From an uncultured Muribaculaceae bacterium (lineage in GTDB: Bacteria > Bacteroidota > Bacteroidia > Bacteroidales > Muribaculaceae), in contig CAJUFH010000001.1 of NCBI GenBank assembly GCA_910585755.1, positions 1 through 64,000 of the forward strand: 64,000 nucleotides of DNA, read 5' to 3'. The position numbers and the translations under genes are program-made. Positions 56,401 through 64,000 of this stretch are shown here, piece after piece. Positions within the stretch are counted from its first letter, which is position 1, and every line of letters starts with the position of its first letter. The notes beneath the pieces are model-generated. The model saw nothing but the letters and a program-made list of their open reading frames with translations. It was not told the DNA's origin and did not search any database.

Positions 56401-59400
56401 TTACTTGACGGCGACCTTGGCCACGGAGTTGCCGGAGGCTACGACGTAGATGCCGGCGGGGAGGGGCAGGGTCACGGTCGGGGCGGCAGCGGCTTTGGCA
56501 ACGATGCGGCCGTCGGGGGTGGCGACGGTGATGGCGGCGGGTGCGTTATTGACCGTCAGGGAGCCTGTGCCGGTGATTACGCGCCAGGTGCCGTTGGCCT
56601 GGGCGAGGGCGATGCCGGACTGAGTGGGGTTGTAGGTGTTGGAGAATTTCGATTCTCCGGCGGAATAGAGCACGCTGACGTTGTAGTCGTGGCTGCCGGT
56701 TCCGGCGTTCTCGTCGACAAACTCGTTCTCCTCAACCGGGGCATCGTTGAGTTTCACGCCGTCGCGGTAGACGTTGTAGCCGTTGATTGTGAAGGCCGCG
56801 GGGTCTCCGGCGGGGATGAAGGTAACGTCGTCGACCATCAGGACATACTTCGCGTTGGAGCAGTTGCGGATGGCGAAGTGTTTAGCTCCGTCGGGCAGCT
56901 CGGCCTCGTAGGGCTGGTACTGGTTGGGAATGTTGGCGAAGAGGGCAACGGAGACGAAGTCCTCGGGTTTGAGCGAGCCGGTAGAGTAGAGGATTTCAAA
57001 AGTCTCGAGCTCCGATTCTAACATGGAGTAGGAGCGGGCGTTGACCGTGACGGTCTGCGGGCCGCCGAAGAGTTCGGGAGAAATCGCCCAGTCGTCGTTC
57101 TGCACGGTACCCTGTCCCTTGATGCCTGAAATCATCGAGGCGAGGAACTTGTTGCCGGAGAGGGTAGCGAAGGAGCCGTTGTTGAAGTCCTCGTGGGTAT
57201 TGTCGAAAATCCACCAGGACTGTTGCGAATAGTCGGGGATGCCGGGCATTGTCCCTTCTGAGAATCCGGCAATCTGGGCCTTGTCGACATCCACGAGCGT
57301 CCAGCCGCCGATGCCGGAGGTTGCCCAGGAATCGTAGCTTTCGAAGTCCTCGAGAATCTCGTACGGCTGGGCCTTGGATGTGTCAGGCTCGCCCCAGGAG
57401 AGGGTCACGGTGTTGCCGGCGGCGGAGCCGGTGAGGTCAGCGACAACGGGATAGGAGTTGACGCGGAGAGTGACCTTGGCGGTTTCGGTCGCGTTGTTGG
57501 TCATGTCGTCGTCAGTGTCGCAAATGATTTCGGCGCGGTATTCGGTCTCCTCGGGGTCGAGGATTCCGAGGGTCTGGGTGAAGACAACGTGGTCGTACTG
57601 GCCTACGGCGAGGGCTGACGAGCTGTAAGTGTCAGCGATATTGTCGCCGCAGTAGAGGTTCACGGTATAGTCGCCGGAGGTTTCCGAGCCGAAGTTGAGC
57701 ACGTCAACCTTGATTTCAAAAGGTTCGGAGGAGCGGGCCTTTGCGGGGGCTGTCAGAGCGGCTGCCTTGAGGTCGCGGGGGTAGATGTTGGAAATCGCGA
57801 TACCGTCGAGGAAAAGGTCGGTATTGTTATTGCGCCAGCCGGTGAGCTGCACTCGGACGGTTTTGCCAACGAACTCGTCGAGGCGGCATAGGTGCTTGTT
57901 CCAGCCCATCGCGGGAGCGTATTTGCCGAACGAGCGGGTTGTGCCGTCGGTCGCGGTAACGACAACCTCGACCTCGTGGTCAGCGGGGTCGGACCCGGCG
58001 ATGCTGTAAGTATAGTAGCTGAGGGTCGGCGAGGGTATTTTCGAGAGGTCGATCAGGCCGGTGTGCAGAGTGGCGGCGCCGCCGATGCGTCCCGAGAGGA
58101 AGATCATGCCGTTGTCGCCGTCAGCCGACGACACGTCCTCGAAGTCGGTGGTCTGTTGCCAGTAGTTGTTGCCATCATAAACGGTTGACGTCGTGATAGT
58201 CGAAGCGCGTCCCTTGGGGAAGGATTCGATGAAGGGAGCGTCGTAAGGCTTGCCCATCGGCACCGGGGTGGCGTTCGTAGCCGTTGCCTCGCCCTGGACT
58301 GTCTTCGCGGTCACGGCGTAGGTGTAGAACTGCTGGGTGGGTGCGGCCTCTTCCCCTTCGGCGGGTGCTGTGGGGGCGGGAAGAGTATCCTCGAAAGTCA
58401 GGCCCTCGAGGTTGGTTGCCACGGTCTCCCAGGTGCTGGAATAAAGCGCCTGGCGCTTCACGTCATATTTGATGAGAGAAGCCGCGATGGGGAATCCGTC
58501 CTTGTCGGTGGTCGGGGCGGTCCAGGAAACGACAGCCCTGTCGTTGGCGCTGTTGGCAGCCGTCACGCTGTTGGCGGGAGCCGGTACATTGATTCCCACA
58601 AAGACGGTCGCCGAAACCGGGTCGCCGCTGCCGTCCTCGGTGAAGGCTGCGACGCTATAAGTGTAGAGGCCGTTTACCGCCACATTGTCGGTATAAGTCT
58701 GGGGGGAGCCTACGGCGGGGTTGTTGATGGTCTTAATAACATCTTCGCCGCGGGAAATCTCGATTTTCGAGAGGGAGGTAAGCGCCGAGCCGTCCTTGGC
58801 CTTGTCGGGGGCGGTGAAGGTGATAACGGCCTTCTTGTCGCCTGTCGGGTCGGGGGTCACGGTGAGGTCGGTGATGGCCGCGGGGGATACCATGGCGACG
58901 CCGTTGAGAATCGCGAGGTTGGTGATTCCGAAGCGTTGTCCCGGCTTTCCGCTGGCGTGTAAACCGATGTAGTAATCGCCGGTGGCAGCAACAGATACCT
59001 CGGTGTTGAACGTCCAAAGGGAGTTTCCTCCGAGCTGGGGCAGGCCTGTCATCTCCATAAGGGAGGTAGTCATGGCCGCCGGGGTTTTGTCAGCTCCGAG
59101 TTTTACCTCGAAGGAGGGGGGAATAGCGGCGAAATTGTATTTGGCCATGGTTAAGGTGACCTTGTAGGTCTTGCCGGCTTCGAAGCGGATTGAGGGGGTG
59201 ATCAGCCAGTCGTCGTTTTCCGCATCAGCTATGAGGGTCGGCGTTTTCGATACCCAGTCGATAGCCTGGCCGTCAAGCTGCCTGAAAGTGACTGTCGAAG
59301 TCTGCGGGGTCCAGGTTGCCTGGTCGTTGTTCGCGTCGAGCACGGTATAGCCGAGCGACGAGAGGTCGGTAGTCTTGAAATCGCAGGTGTAATAGTTCCC

Positions 59401-59487
59401 CTGTCCGAGCGCTTTGCCCGGAATCAGGAGAGCCGCCGCGATAATCGCGCCGGAAAAACCGGCACCAATGAGTCGCTGTTTCAGCAT
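56401..59487 (-). CDS. Secreted multidomain protein with choice-of-anchor J and FN3 domains
   Basis: This 1028-residue secreted protein has a signal peptide (about 1-28, ending GKALGQ) and jelly-roll domains of the choice-of-anchor J / cleaved-adhesin type (for example NDDWLITPSIRFEAGKTY near 95 and NDDWAISPELFGG near 815). Several FN3-like modules follow (ITDLTVTPDPTGDKKAVITF, SVTAANSANDRAVVSWTAP). The C-terminus PLPAGIYVVASGNSVAKVAVK resembles a type IX secretion (Por type A) sorting tail. It lacks an obvious catalytic site and may bind host or matrix ligands. It follows the M6 protease gene by 40 bases and shares its promoter. Confidence 0.82.
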   Translation of the reverse strand: MLKQRLIGAGFSGAIIAAALLIPGKALGQGNYYTCDFKTTDLSSLGYTVLDANNDQATWTPQTSTVTFRQLDGQAIDWVSKTPTLIADAENDDWLITPSIRFEAGKTYKVTLTMAKYNFAAIPPSFEVKLGADKTPAAMTTSLMEMTGLPQLGGNSLWTFNTEVSVAATGDYYIGLHASGKPGQRFGITNLAILNGVAMVSPAAITDLTVTPDPTGDKKAVITFTAPDKAKDGSALTSLSKIEISRGEDVIKTINNPAVGSPQTYTDNVAVNGLYTYSVAAFTEDGSGDPVSATVFVGINVPAPANSVTAANSANDRAVVSWTAPTTDKDGFPIAASLIKYDVKRQALYSSTWETVATNLEGLTFEDTLPAPTAPAEGEEAAPTQQFYTYAVTAKTVQGEATATNATPVPMGKPYDAPFIESFPKGRASTITTSTVYDGNNYWQQTTDFEDVSSADGDNGMIFLSGRIGGAATLHTGLIDLSKIPSPTLSYYTYSIAGSDPADHEVEVVVTATDGTTRSFGKYAPAMGWNKHLCRLDEFVGKTVRVQLTGWRNNNTDLFLDGIAISNIYPRDLKAAALTAPAKARSSEPFEIKVDVLNFGSETSGDYTVNLYCGDNIADTYSSSALAVGQYDHVVFTQTLGILDPEETEYRAEIICDTDDDMTNNATETAKVTLRVNSYPVVADLTGSAAGNTVTLSWGEPDTSKAQPYEILEDFESYDSWATSGIGGWTLVDVDKAQIAGFSEGTMPGIPDYSQQSWWIFDNTHEDFNNGSFATLSGNKFLASMISGIKGQGTVQNDDWAISPELFGGPQTVTVNARSYSMLESELETFEILYSTGSLKPEDFVSVALFANIPNQYQPYEAELPDGAKHFAIRNCSNAKYVLMVDDVTFIPAGDPAAFTINGYNVYRDGVKLNDAPVEENEFVDENAGTGSHDYNVSVLYSAGESKFSNTYNPTQSGIALAQANGTWRVITGTGSLTVNNAPAAITVATPDGRIVAKAAAAPTVTLPLPAGIYVVASGNSVAKVAVK

Positions 59488-59527
59488 AATTCGGATGGAT
59501 TAGTTTATGAATATTGTATTTGTTTTA

Positions 59528-62254
59528 TCAGTGTATCAGGATTTTGACGGAAGTTTTGCCGGGGGCACTGATGATGTAGACACCCGCCGGGAGGACGGTT
59601 CCCACCGGACCTGAGGCCACGGAGCGCCCGGCGATGTCCGTGACAGTCGCGCCAGGTCCGAGCGTTACCGTGGACCCGTTGACGGAGAAGTCGGCGCTGT
59701 CGGGCTTAACGAGGCTGACGGCGGAGCTTTTGCCGGTTGTCACCTCCACTACGTTGGAGCGGAGCGAGCGCAGGGAGCCGTTGTCGGCCACGAGCGAATA
59801 ATAATATGTGGTCGCGGGTTTCAGCCCGGTGACCTGGAGGCGCGTCACGTTGCCGGTTGAGCGCTGCTCGTAGCCTTCGGCAAAGGTGTCGCGCAGGGGA
59901 CCGAACGGCTCCACGGTAACGTCGTCGAGGGCGAGCGAGCCTTTGGCGGGGCGGTTGAAGCGGATCGCTATGCGGCGCGTGTCGGTGCCGAAAGTGAAAT
60001 CTTTGACCGCGCCACCTTTTGCCGAAAAGACCGGCTCGGCGGCTGTTTCTTTCCATTCATCCCCGTCGAAGGCGAGCACGCTGACGGTTTCTGCCTCGGA
60101 AGTCGAGTTGCCGCGGTGCCAGAACGACAGGGCGCGTATGCCGTCGGGATAATAGGCGCTTTCCAGCCGGTCGCCGTCGGCCGAGAGGCGGAGCGACATC
60201 GGGGCCGCCCCCGCGTAGCTCGCCATACCGTAGGAACCGGAGGCGGTGGTCGACCATCCGGCGGGGAGGTCTTCCGCCCCGGTGTCAAACGTCGCTGTCA
60301 CGGGGATGCCAGGCTCGTTGACTTTCTCGTAGACATCAATCAGGTAATCTGTCGCGTCGGTCATCGGCTCCCAGGCCGCGGTGAATGAATCCTCGCCTAC
60401 CTCTGCGGCATCAATAGCCACGGGTGCGAAGTAGTCGAAAGTCGGGTCGAGTGTGCGCAGTGTCGCTGGTTCCGATTCGGCGCTTCCGAAGAAGCCGTCG
60501 TCGGCGGAGACGGTGAACGAGTAGTCGGTCGAGGGGGTCAGTCCGTTTATTTTAAGGAAATTGTCGGTTACGGCATCGTAGCGCTCCAAGAGCTCCTGCC
60601 CGCCTTCCGCGGAGGGCCCGTATAGGTAGACGGAATAACCTTTCGCTCCCTTAACCACCTGCCAGCGGGCGGTGAAGCCACCGGCGAGAATGTCGGTAGC
60701 TCTCAGCGAGGAGGGCGATTCTATGTCGGACGCACCACCGTTGAGGCGGAAGGCGATGGTGCCGTCGCGACGCTCGGTTATGTCGGTCAGGGAGATTCCG
60801 GTATCGGCTCCCGCCCAGCTTATAAGCGCCGGAGAGGTTGACGCGCCCAGCGCTGTGACCCCGGCCTCACCGGGGAAGCAGTCGCCGCCCCGCGACTTCT
60901 CGTCGCGGGTGCCGTCGGCCTCGATAATGTCGACGCGGTTATGCGCGGGGTCGTTGTTGAGTGCGTTGGTACGCCAGATTTCGGAGTCGTAGTCGATATG
61001 CCACACGAGCATGCCGTGGCCCGGGATATAGCTGTCCCACCCGGACTGCTGGCGGTTTTCTATAATGAAGAATTCGTTTTCCTTCTCGGTAGGGATGACG
61101 TAGGCATCCCCCTGTTCCAGCGGTTTGAGGGCGATGTTGCCCTTCCCTTGTAGCTGTTCCGGCTCGAAATATCCGAGGGCGGAACGTTCCCATGCGGAGT
61201 ACTGAGGCGGGGTGCAGCAGTCGTTGTTGTAAGGGCCGTAGTCCATTGCCGACCAGGCGCCGGCTGTGAAGGTGCCCTCGGCGTACTTCGTGGAATAAAG
61301 GTCGGGGAGACCCATGACGTGGGAGAACTCGTGGATGAACGAGCCGATACCTACCGGGCGGTAACCATAGCCCTGATCGGACAGTTCCCACTCGTTGACA
61401 CAGGCGTAGCGGTCGAGCTTCACGCCGTCGAAGGTGTAGGAAGTGCCGGGTTCTGCCGAGGTGATTTTCCAGGCGTGAGGCCAAACGCTGTCGGCCGGGC
61501 CGCCGGATGCTTCGCCTCGTCCGGCGTAAACGACGAACACGTTGTCGATTATCCCGTCGCCGTCGCAGTCATACCTGCTGAAATCCACTTCTGGGTTGAG
61601 CTGTCGGCATCCTTCGATTGCCATTTTCTGCGGAGCGTTATCCTGGTCGAAAGCGTCGTTGCCGCCGTAGAACTCGCGGTTTTTCTGCAATGTCACAGGG
61701 CCGTAGACATCGAACGTGGGGCGGAAAATGCCGTTTGAGGAGTGGATGAACCAGTCGCGGGCGCTCCCCGTGGCCCGGTAGTCGGAGAACCCCTCCTGGT
61801 TGAGCATGCGGGTAAAATAGTCCAGCGGGTCGGAGAGGTTGAACTTGATATCCTGGTACTGGGCGAGGATGACGACCGCCCGTTGTTCACCGCGGGCGGG
61901 GAAGGTGGTCCCTTCGACCATTCCGGCGACCTTGTTCGGGGCTTTGGCGCGCCTTGCGGCCAGCGCTCCTTTCCTCAGCGAGGCTTTCACAGGAGTCCCG
62001 GAGGCGCGGATTTCCCCGTCGGGAGCAATGTCGGCTGGTACGAAGGCGTCTCCGTCGCGGGTGAGCAGCGTCCCGTTGTCGGCGTTTACGAAATAATGGA
62101 AATTCTCGTCGCCGATCATTCTGACGGCCACAGTCCCTCCTTTGCCGTCAGGGGCGTGGGTGACTGTCCGTTTGGCCGGCATGGCGTTAGCGGCGGCGCA
62201 TCCGGCCGAAATCGCGGCAGCGAGCAATGGTCTGAGAAAGCACGAGGTATTCAT
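59528..62254 (-). CDS. Secreted M6-family metalloprotease
   Basis: This 908-residue secreted zinc protease has a signal peptide (about 1-25), a propeptide-like region, and the M6 catalytic domain with the zinc motif FIHEFSHVMGLPDLYS (HExxH plus downstream Asp). Before it lies DCDGDGIIDNVFVVYAGRGE, a calcium-binding-type loop. FN3-like modules follow (about 540-620) with a jelly-roll domain, and a C-terminal tail GTVLPAGVYIISAPGKTSVKILIH of type IX sorting form. M6 enzymes (InhA-like) degrade host proteins. It is the first gene of the pair with the adhesin-like protein and has a perfect-spaced promoter. Confidence 0.9.
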   Translation of the reverse strand: MNTSCFLRPLLAAAISAGCAAANAMPAKRTVTHAPDGKGGTVAVRMIGDENFHYFVNADNGTLLTRDGDAFVPADIAPDGEIRASGTPVKASLRKGALAARRAKAPNKVAGMVEGTTFPARGEQRAVVILAQYQDIKFNLSDPLDYFTRMLNQEGFSDYRATGSARDWFIHSSNGIFRPTFDVYGPVTLQKNREFYGGNDAFDQDNAPQKMAIEGCRQLNPEVDFSRYDCDGDGIIDNVFVVYAGRGEASGGPADSVWPHAWKITSAEPGTSYTFDGVKLDRYACVNEWELSDQGYGYRPVGIGSFIHEFSHVMGLPDLYSTKYAEGTFTAGAWSAMDYGPYNNDCCTPPQYSAWERSALGYFEPEQLQGKGNIALKPLEQGDAYVIPTEKENEFFIIENRQQSGWDSYIPGHGMLVWHIDYDSEIWRTNALNNDPAHNRVDIIEADGTRDEKSRGGDCFPGEAGVTALGASTSPALISWAGADTGISLTDITERRDGTIAFRLNGGASDIESPSSLRATDILAGGFTARWQVVKGAKGYSVYLYGPSAEGGQELLERYDAVTDNFLKINGLTPSTDYSFTVSADDGFFGSAESEPATLRTLDPTFDYFAPVAIDAAEVGEDSFTAAWEPMTDATDYLIDVYEKVNEPGIPVTATFDTGAEDLPAGWSTTASGSYGMASYAGAAPMSLRLSADGDRLESAYYPDGIRALSFWHRGNSTSEAETVSVLAFDGDEWKETAAEPVFSAKGGAVKDFTFGTDTRRIAIRFNRPAKGSLALDDVTVEPFGPLRDTFAEGYEQRSTGNVTRLQVTGLKPATTYYYSLVADNGSLRSLRSNVVEVTTGKSSAVSLVKPDSADFSVNGSTVTLGPGATVTDIAGRSVASGPVGTVLPAGVYIISAPGKTSVKILIH

Positions 62255-62315
62255 CCGATTTCAATATCCAAAGATTGCGATTCTGGGTGTGATAATCTAC
62301 AAGTGTGATAGTCTA

Positions 62316-62347
62316 CAAAGGTAGTGTATTGCGCATAAATATCCAAA
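62316..62347 (-). promoter_or_regulatory. Promoter of the M6 protease operon
   Basis: On the minus strand TTTG (62347-62344), 20 bases and TACCTTTG (62323-62316) match the consensus. The -33 box touches the ald terminator at 62348. Confidence 0.65.
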
Positions 62348-62381
62348 ATATGCCGTGAAAAAACGAATTTTCACGGCATAT
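62348..62381 (-). terminator. Terminator after ald
   Basis: The arms 62348-62361 and 62368-62381 pair perfectly over 14 bases (ATATGCCGTGAAAA/TTTTCACGGCATAT). Confidence 0.65.
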
Positions 62382-62414
62382 TTGCGAATAAGACGCCCTA
62401 AAGGCGGCTTTTTG

Positions 62415-63521
62415 TCAGGCGTTGAATTTGTGGCAGGGGAGGCCGAAGGCTTCGGCTACGGCTGGATAGACAACGCGCCCTTCGACGATGTTGAGGCCCT
62501 GCTCCAGGGCTTTGTCTTCCAGGCAGGCCTCGCACCATCCCTTGTCGGCGAGCCTGAGGGCGTAGGGGAGGGTGGCGTTGGTCAGCGCGAGGGTCGAAGT
62601 GAAAGGTACGGCGCCGGGGATGTTGGCCACGGCGTAGTGGACGATTCCATCGAGGGTGTATGTCGGGTTTGAATGGGTGGTAGGGGTGGAGGTCTCGAAG
62701 CATCCGCCCTGGTCGATCGCGACGTCGACGAGGAGGGTTCCGGGGCGCATGAGTTTCAGCATCTCGCGGGTCACGAGCTTCGGGGCCTTCGCTCCGGGAA
62801 TCAGAACAGAGCCGATCACGAGGTCGGTCGTCGGGAGTTCCTGCTCGATGTTGTGGCGCGAGGAGAAGAGGGTCTTGACGTTCCGGGGCATCGTTTCGGC
62901 AACGTGGCGGAGGGTCGGGAGGGAGATGTCGGTTATTGTCACGTCGGCTCCGAGCCCGGCGGCCATAAGGGCGGCGTTACGCCCAACCACACCAGCGCCG
63001 AGAATCAGCACTTTCGCGGGCTTTACCCCGGGAACACCCCCGAGAAGCACTCCGCGGCCACCCTGGGGTTTCTCCAGGAAACGCGCTCCCTCCTGGACGG
63101 ACATGCGGCCGGCGACCTCGCTCATCGGCACGAGCAGGGGGAGGGAGCCGTCGGCGAGCCGCACTGTCTCGTAGGCGATGCAGACGGCGCCGGAGCGGAG
63201 CATGGCCTCGGTCAGCTCGCGGTCGCACGCGAAGTGGAAGTAGGTGAAGACTACCTGGTCGCGGCGTATCAGGGGATATTCCTGCTTGATGGGTTCCTTT
63301 ACCTTGATTATCATTTCGGCGATGGCGTAGACCTCTTCGATTGTCGGGAGGATTTTCGCCCCTGCGGCTTCGTATTCGGAGTCGGCGAACCCGGAGCCTT
63401 CTCCGGCGGTGTGCTGTACGTAGACGGTGTGGCCGTGGGCCACCAGTTCCTTCGCCCCCGCGGGGGTTACTGCCACTCGGTTCTCGTTATTTTTAATCTC
63501 TTTGGGAACTCCGATAATCAT
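62415..63521 (-). CDS. ald: Alanine dehydrogenase
   Basis: This enzyme reversibly deaminates L-alanine to pyruvate and ammonium with NAD+. The 368-residue protein has the family start MIIGVPKEIKNNENRVAVTP, the substrate-binding YFHFACDRELTEAML, the NAD-binding Rossmann motif VLILGAGVVGRNAALMAAGLG (about 170-190), and DVAIDQGGCFETS. Length and motifs are standard. It is transcribed alone between a -7 box (63550-63557) and a hairpin. The role is likely nitrogen or redox balance. Confidence 0.96.
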   Translation of the reverse strand: MIIGVPKEIKNNENRVAVTPAGAKELVAHGHTVYVQHTAGEGSGFADSEYEAAGAKILPTIEEVYAIAEMIIKVKEPIKQEYPLIRRDQVVFTYFHFACDRELTEAMLRSGAVCIAYETVRLADGSLPLLVPMSEVAGRMSVQEGARFLEKPQGGRGVLLGGVPGVKPAKVLILGAGVVGRNAALMAAGLGADVTITDISLPTLRHVAETMPRNVKTLFSSRHNIEQELPTTDLVIGSVLIPGAKAPKLVTREMLKLMRPGTLLVDVAIDQGGCFETSTPTTHSNPTYTLDGIVHYAVANIPGAVPFTSTLALTNATLPYALRLADKGWCEACLEDKALEQGLNIVEGRVVYPAVAEAFGLPCHKFNA

Positions 63522-63549
63522 TGTGGTAAGTGTTAAAAGTTATACAACG

Positions 63550-63557
63550 CAAATATA
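63550..63557 (-). promoter_or_regulatory. -7 box of ald
   Basis: On the minus strand this reads TATATTTG, 28 bases before the start codon. Confidence 0.55.
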
Positions 63558-63658
63558 ACGCGTAAATCGGCTTAATTATTCATTTTATACGGAATATTTT
63601 CGTATGTTTTGCAACATAGCTGTTGAGCGCTGTTTTTTGCGCGGGCACAGGAAAAGAT

Positions 63659-63666
63659 TAACTTCG
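63659..63666 (+). promoter_or_regulatory. -7-like box of the VanZ-like gene
   Basis: TAACTTCG is one base from TAnnTTTG and lies 19 bases before the ATG at 63686. Confidence 0.35.
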
Positions 63667-63685
63667 CGGAATAATACAATCGTTT

Positions 63686-64000
63686 ATGGACGTTACGACG
63701 CATAAGATATACGACCGCCTCCCGGCGTGGCTGTTTTCGGCGCTTGTGGTCGCCGCGATCCTGTGGCTGACGCTGGCGCGGGAGCCGCTGCCCCGAAACT
63801 CCCTGCCTCTGATACCCGGCTTCGACAAGCTGGGGCACGCCTGCATGTTCGGCGGCCTGTATTTCGCCCTGGCGTTTGACTCCCGGCTGCATTATCGGAA
63901 GCGGGGCAAAAAAAATCCCCGCCGCGGCGCGGCCCGGAGGGCGTTGCTGCTGGCGGGAATATGCATAGCGTTCGGAGGACTGATCGAACTGCTTCAGGAA
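63686..64000 (+). CDS. VanZ-like membrane protein (3' end outside window)
   Basis: The frame starts at ATG 63686 and stays open to the right edge (105 codons). The product begins MDVTTHKIYDRLPAWLFSAL with a first membrane segment, then LPLIPGFDKLGHACMFGGLYFA, and ends with a segment IAFGGLIELLQE. The FDKLGHA and E-LLQE elements fit the VanZ-like pattern (DKxxH, ExxQ). A basic loop (RKRGKKNPRRGAARR) lies between two membrane segments. VanZ-like proteins are small membrane proteins of mostly unknown role, some linked to glycopeptide tolerance. The C-terminus is not visible. Confidence 0.75.
   Translation, partial: MDVTTHKIYDRLPAWLFSALVVAAILWLTLAREPLPRNSLPLIPGFDKLGHACMFGGLYFALAFDSRLHYRKRGKKNPRRGAARRALLLAGICIAFGGLIELLQE

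Noticed and set aside
1..64000. tRNA, rRNA and prophage genes
   Set aside because: No cloverleaf in the intergenic gaps, no rRNA signatures, and no capsid, terminase or integrase genes were seen.

Overview
The window is chromosomal DNA from a member of the Bacteroidales, most likely the Muribaculaceae. Three things point there. The promoters are of the Bacteroidetes type: a -7 box TAnnTTTG, at several genes with a TTG or TTTG 19-20 bases upstream. The genes have Bacteroidales forms: a short-lid adenylate kinase, a KorA with fused gamma domain, a class II aldolase, and secreted proteases with type IX-like C-terminal tails. The DNA is GC-rich, which also explains the many long antisense open frames that were discarded. 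The exact genus cannot be read from the sequence alone.

Layout. 1-2.8 kb: rpsB (cut by the left edge), tsf and an ApbE lipoprotein. 3-6.5 kb: an OmpR-type two-component pair and fructose-bisphosphate aldolase. 6.7-9.4 kb (minus): hpt-adk and a tyrosine phosphatase with a DUF5715 protein. 9.5-12.4 kb: korAB. 12.6-13.7 kb: a decay zone where a REP-associated transposase fragment faces a truncated GH31 glycosidase. 13.8-17.8 kb: an NlpE-like lipoprotein, a head-GIN protein, RNase P RNA (minus), a SPOUT methyltransferase and radA. 18-23.8 kb: an M16 protease, a peroxide-defence operon (Fur/PerR, rubrerythrin, flavin reductase-rubredoxin) and mltG. 24-29.2 kb: recJ-recQ and an ECF sigma factor cluster. 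29.2-30.1 kb: a gene-free stretch of palindromes and repeats.

30-44.8 kb: TonB-domain protein, Crp/Fnr regulator, Asp-rich small protein, MerR regulator, alaS, C11 protease, MscS channel, and on the minus strand rnr-ychF-metallohydrolase, gyrB and two tiny membrane proteins. 45-53 kb: a GH140-like glycosidase, a HipA-like kinase/DUF3037 pair, argR, gltX-waaA, and ilvE with an HD hydrolase. 53.1-55.7 kb: a tightly overlapping four-gene minus-strand operon of an OLD-like ATPase, a TOPRIM-like protein, lrgA and lrgB. 55.8-56.3 kb: two near-identical 177-base repeats related to the one at 29.9 kb. 56.4-62.3 kb: a secreted adhesin-like protein and an M6 metalloprotease. 62.4-64 kb: ald and the start of a VanZ-like protein.

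The most noteworthy items are the ATPase/TOPRIM/LrgAB operon, which looks like a defence module wired to a holin-like membrane pair; the dispersed structured repeat family with a compensatory base change; the HipA-like kinase/DUF3037 pair; the RAYT/GH31 junction; and several genes whose -7 box lies so close to the start codon that leaderless mRNAs are predicted.
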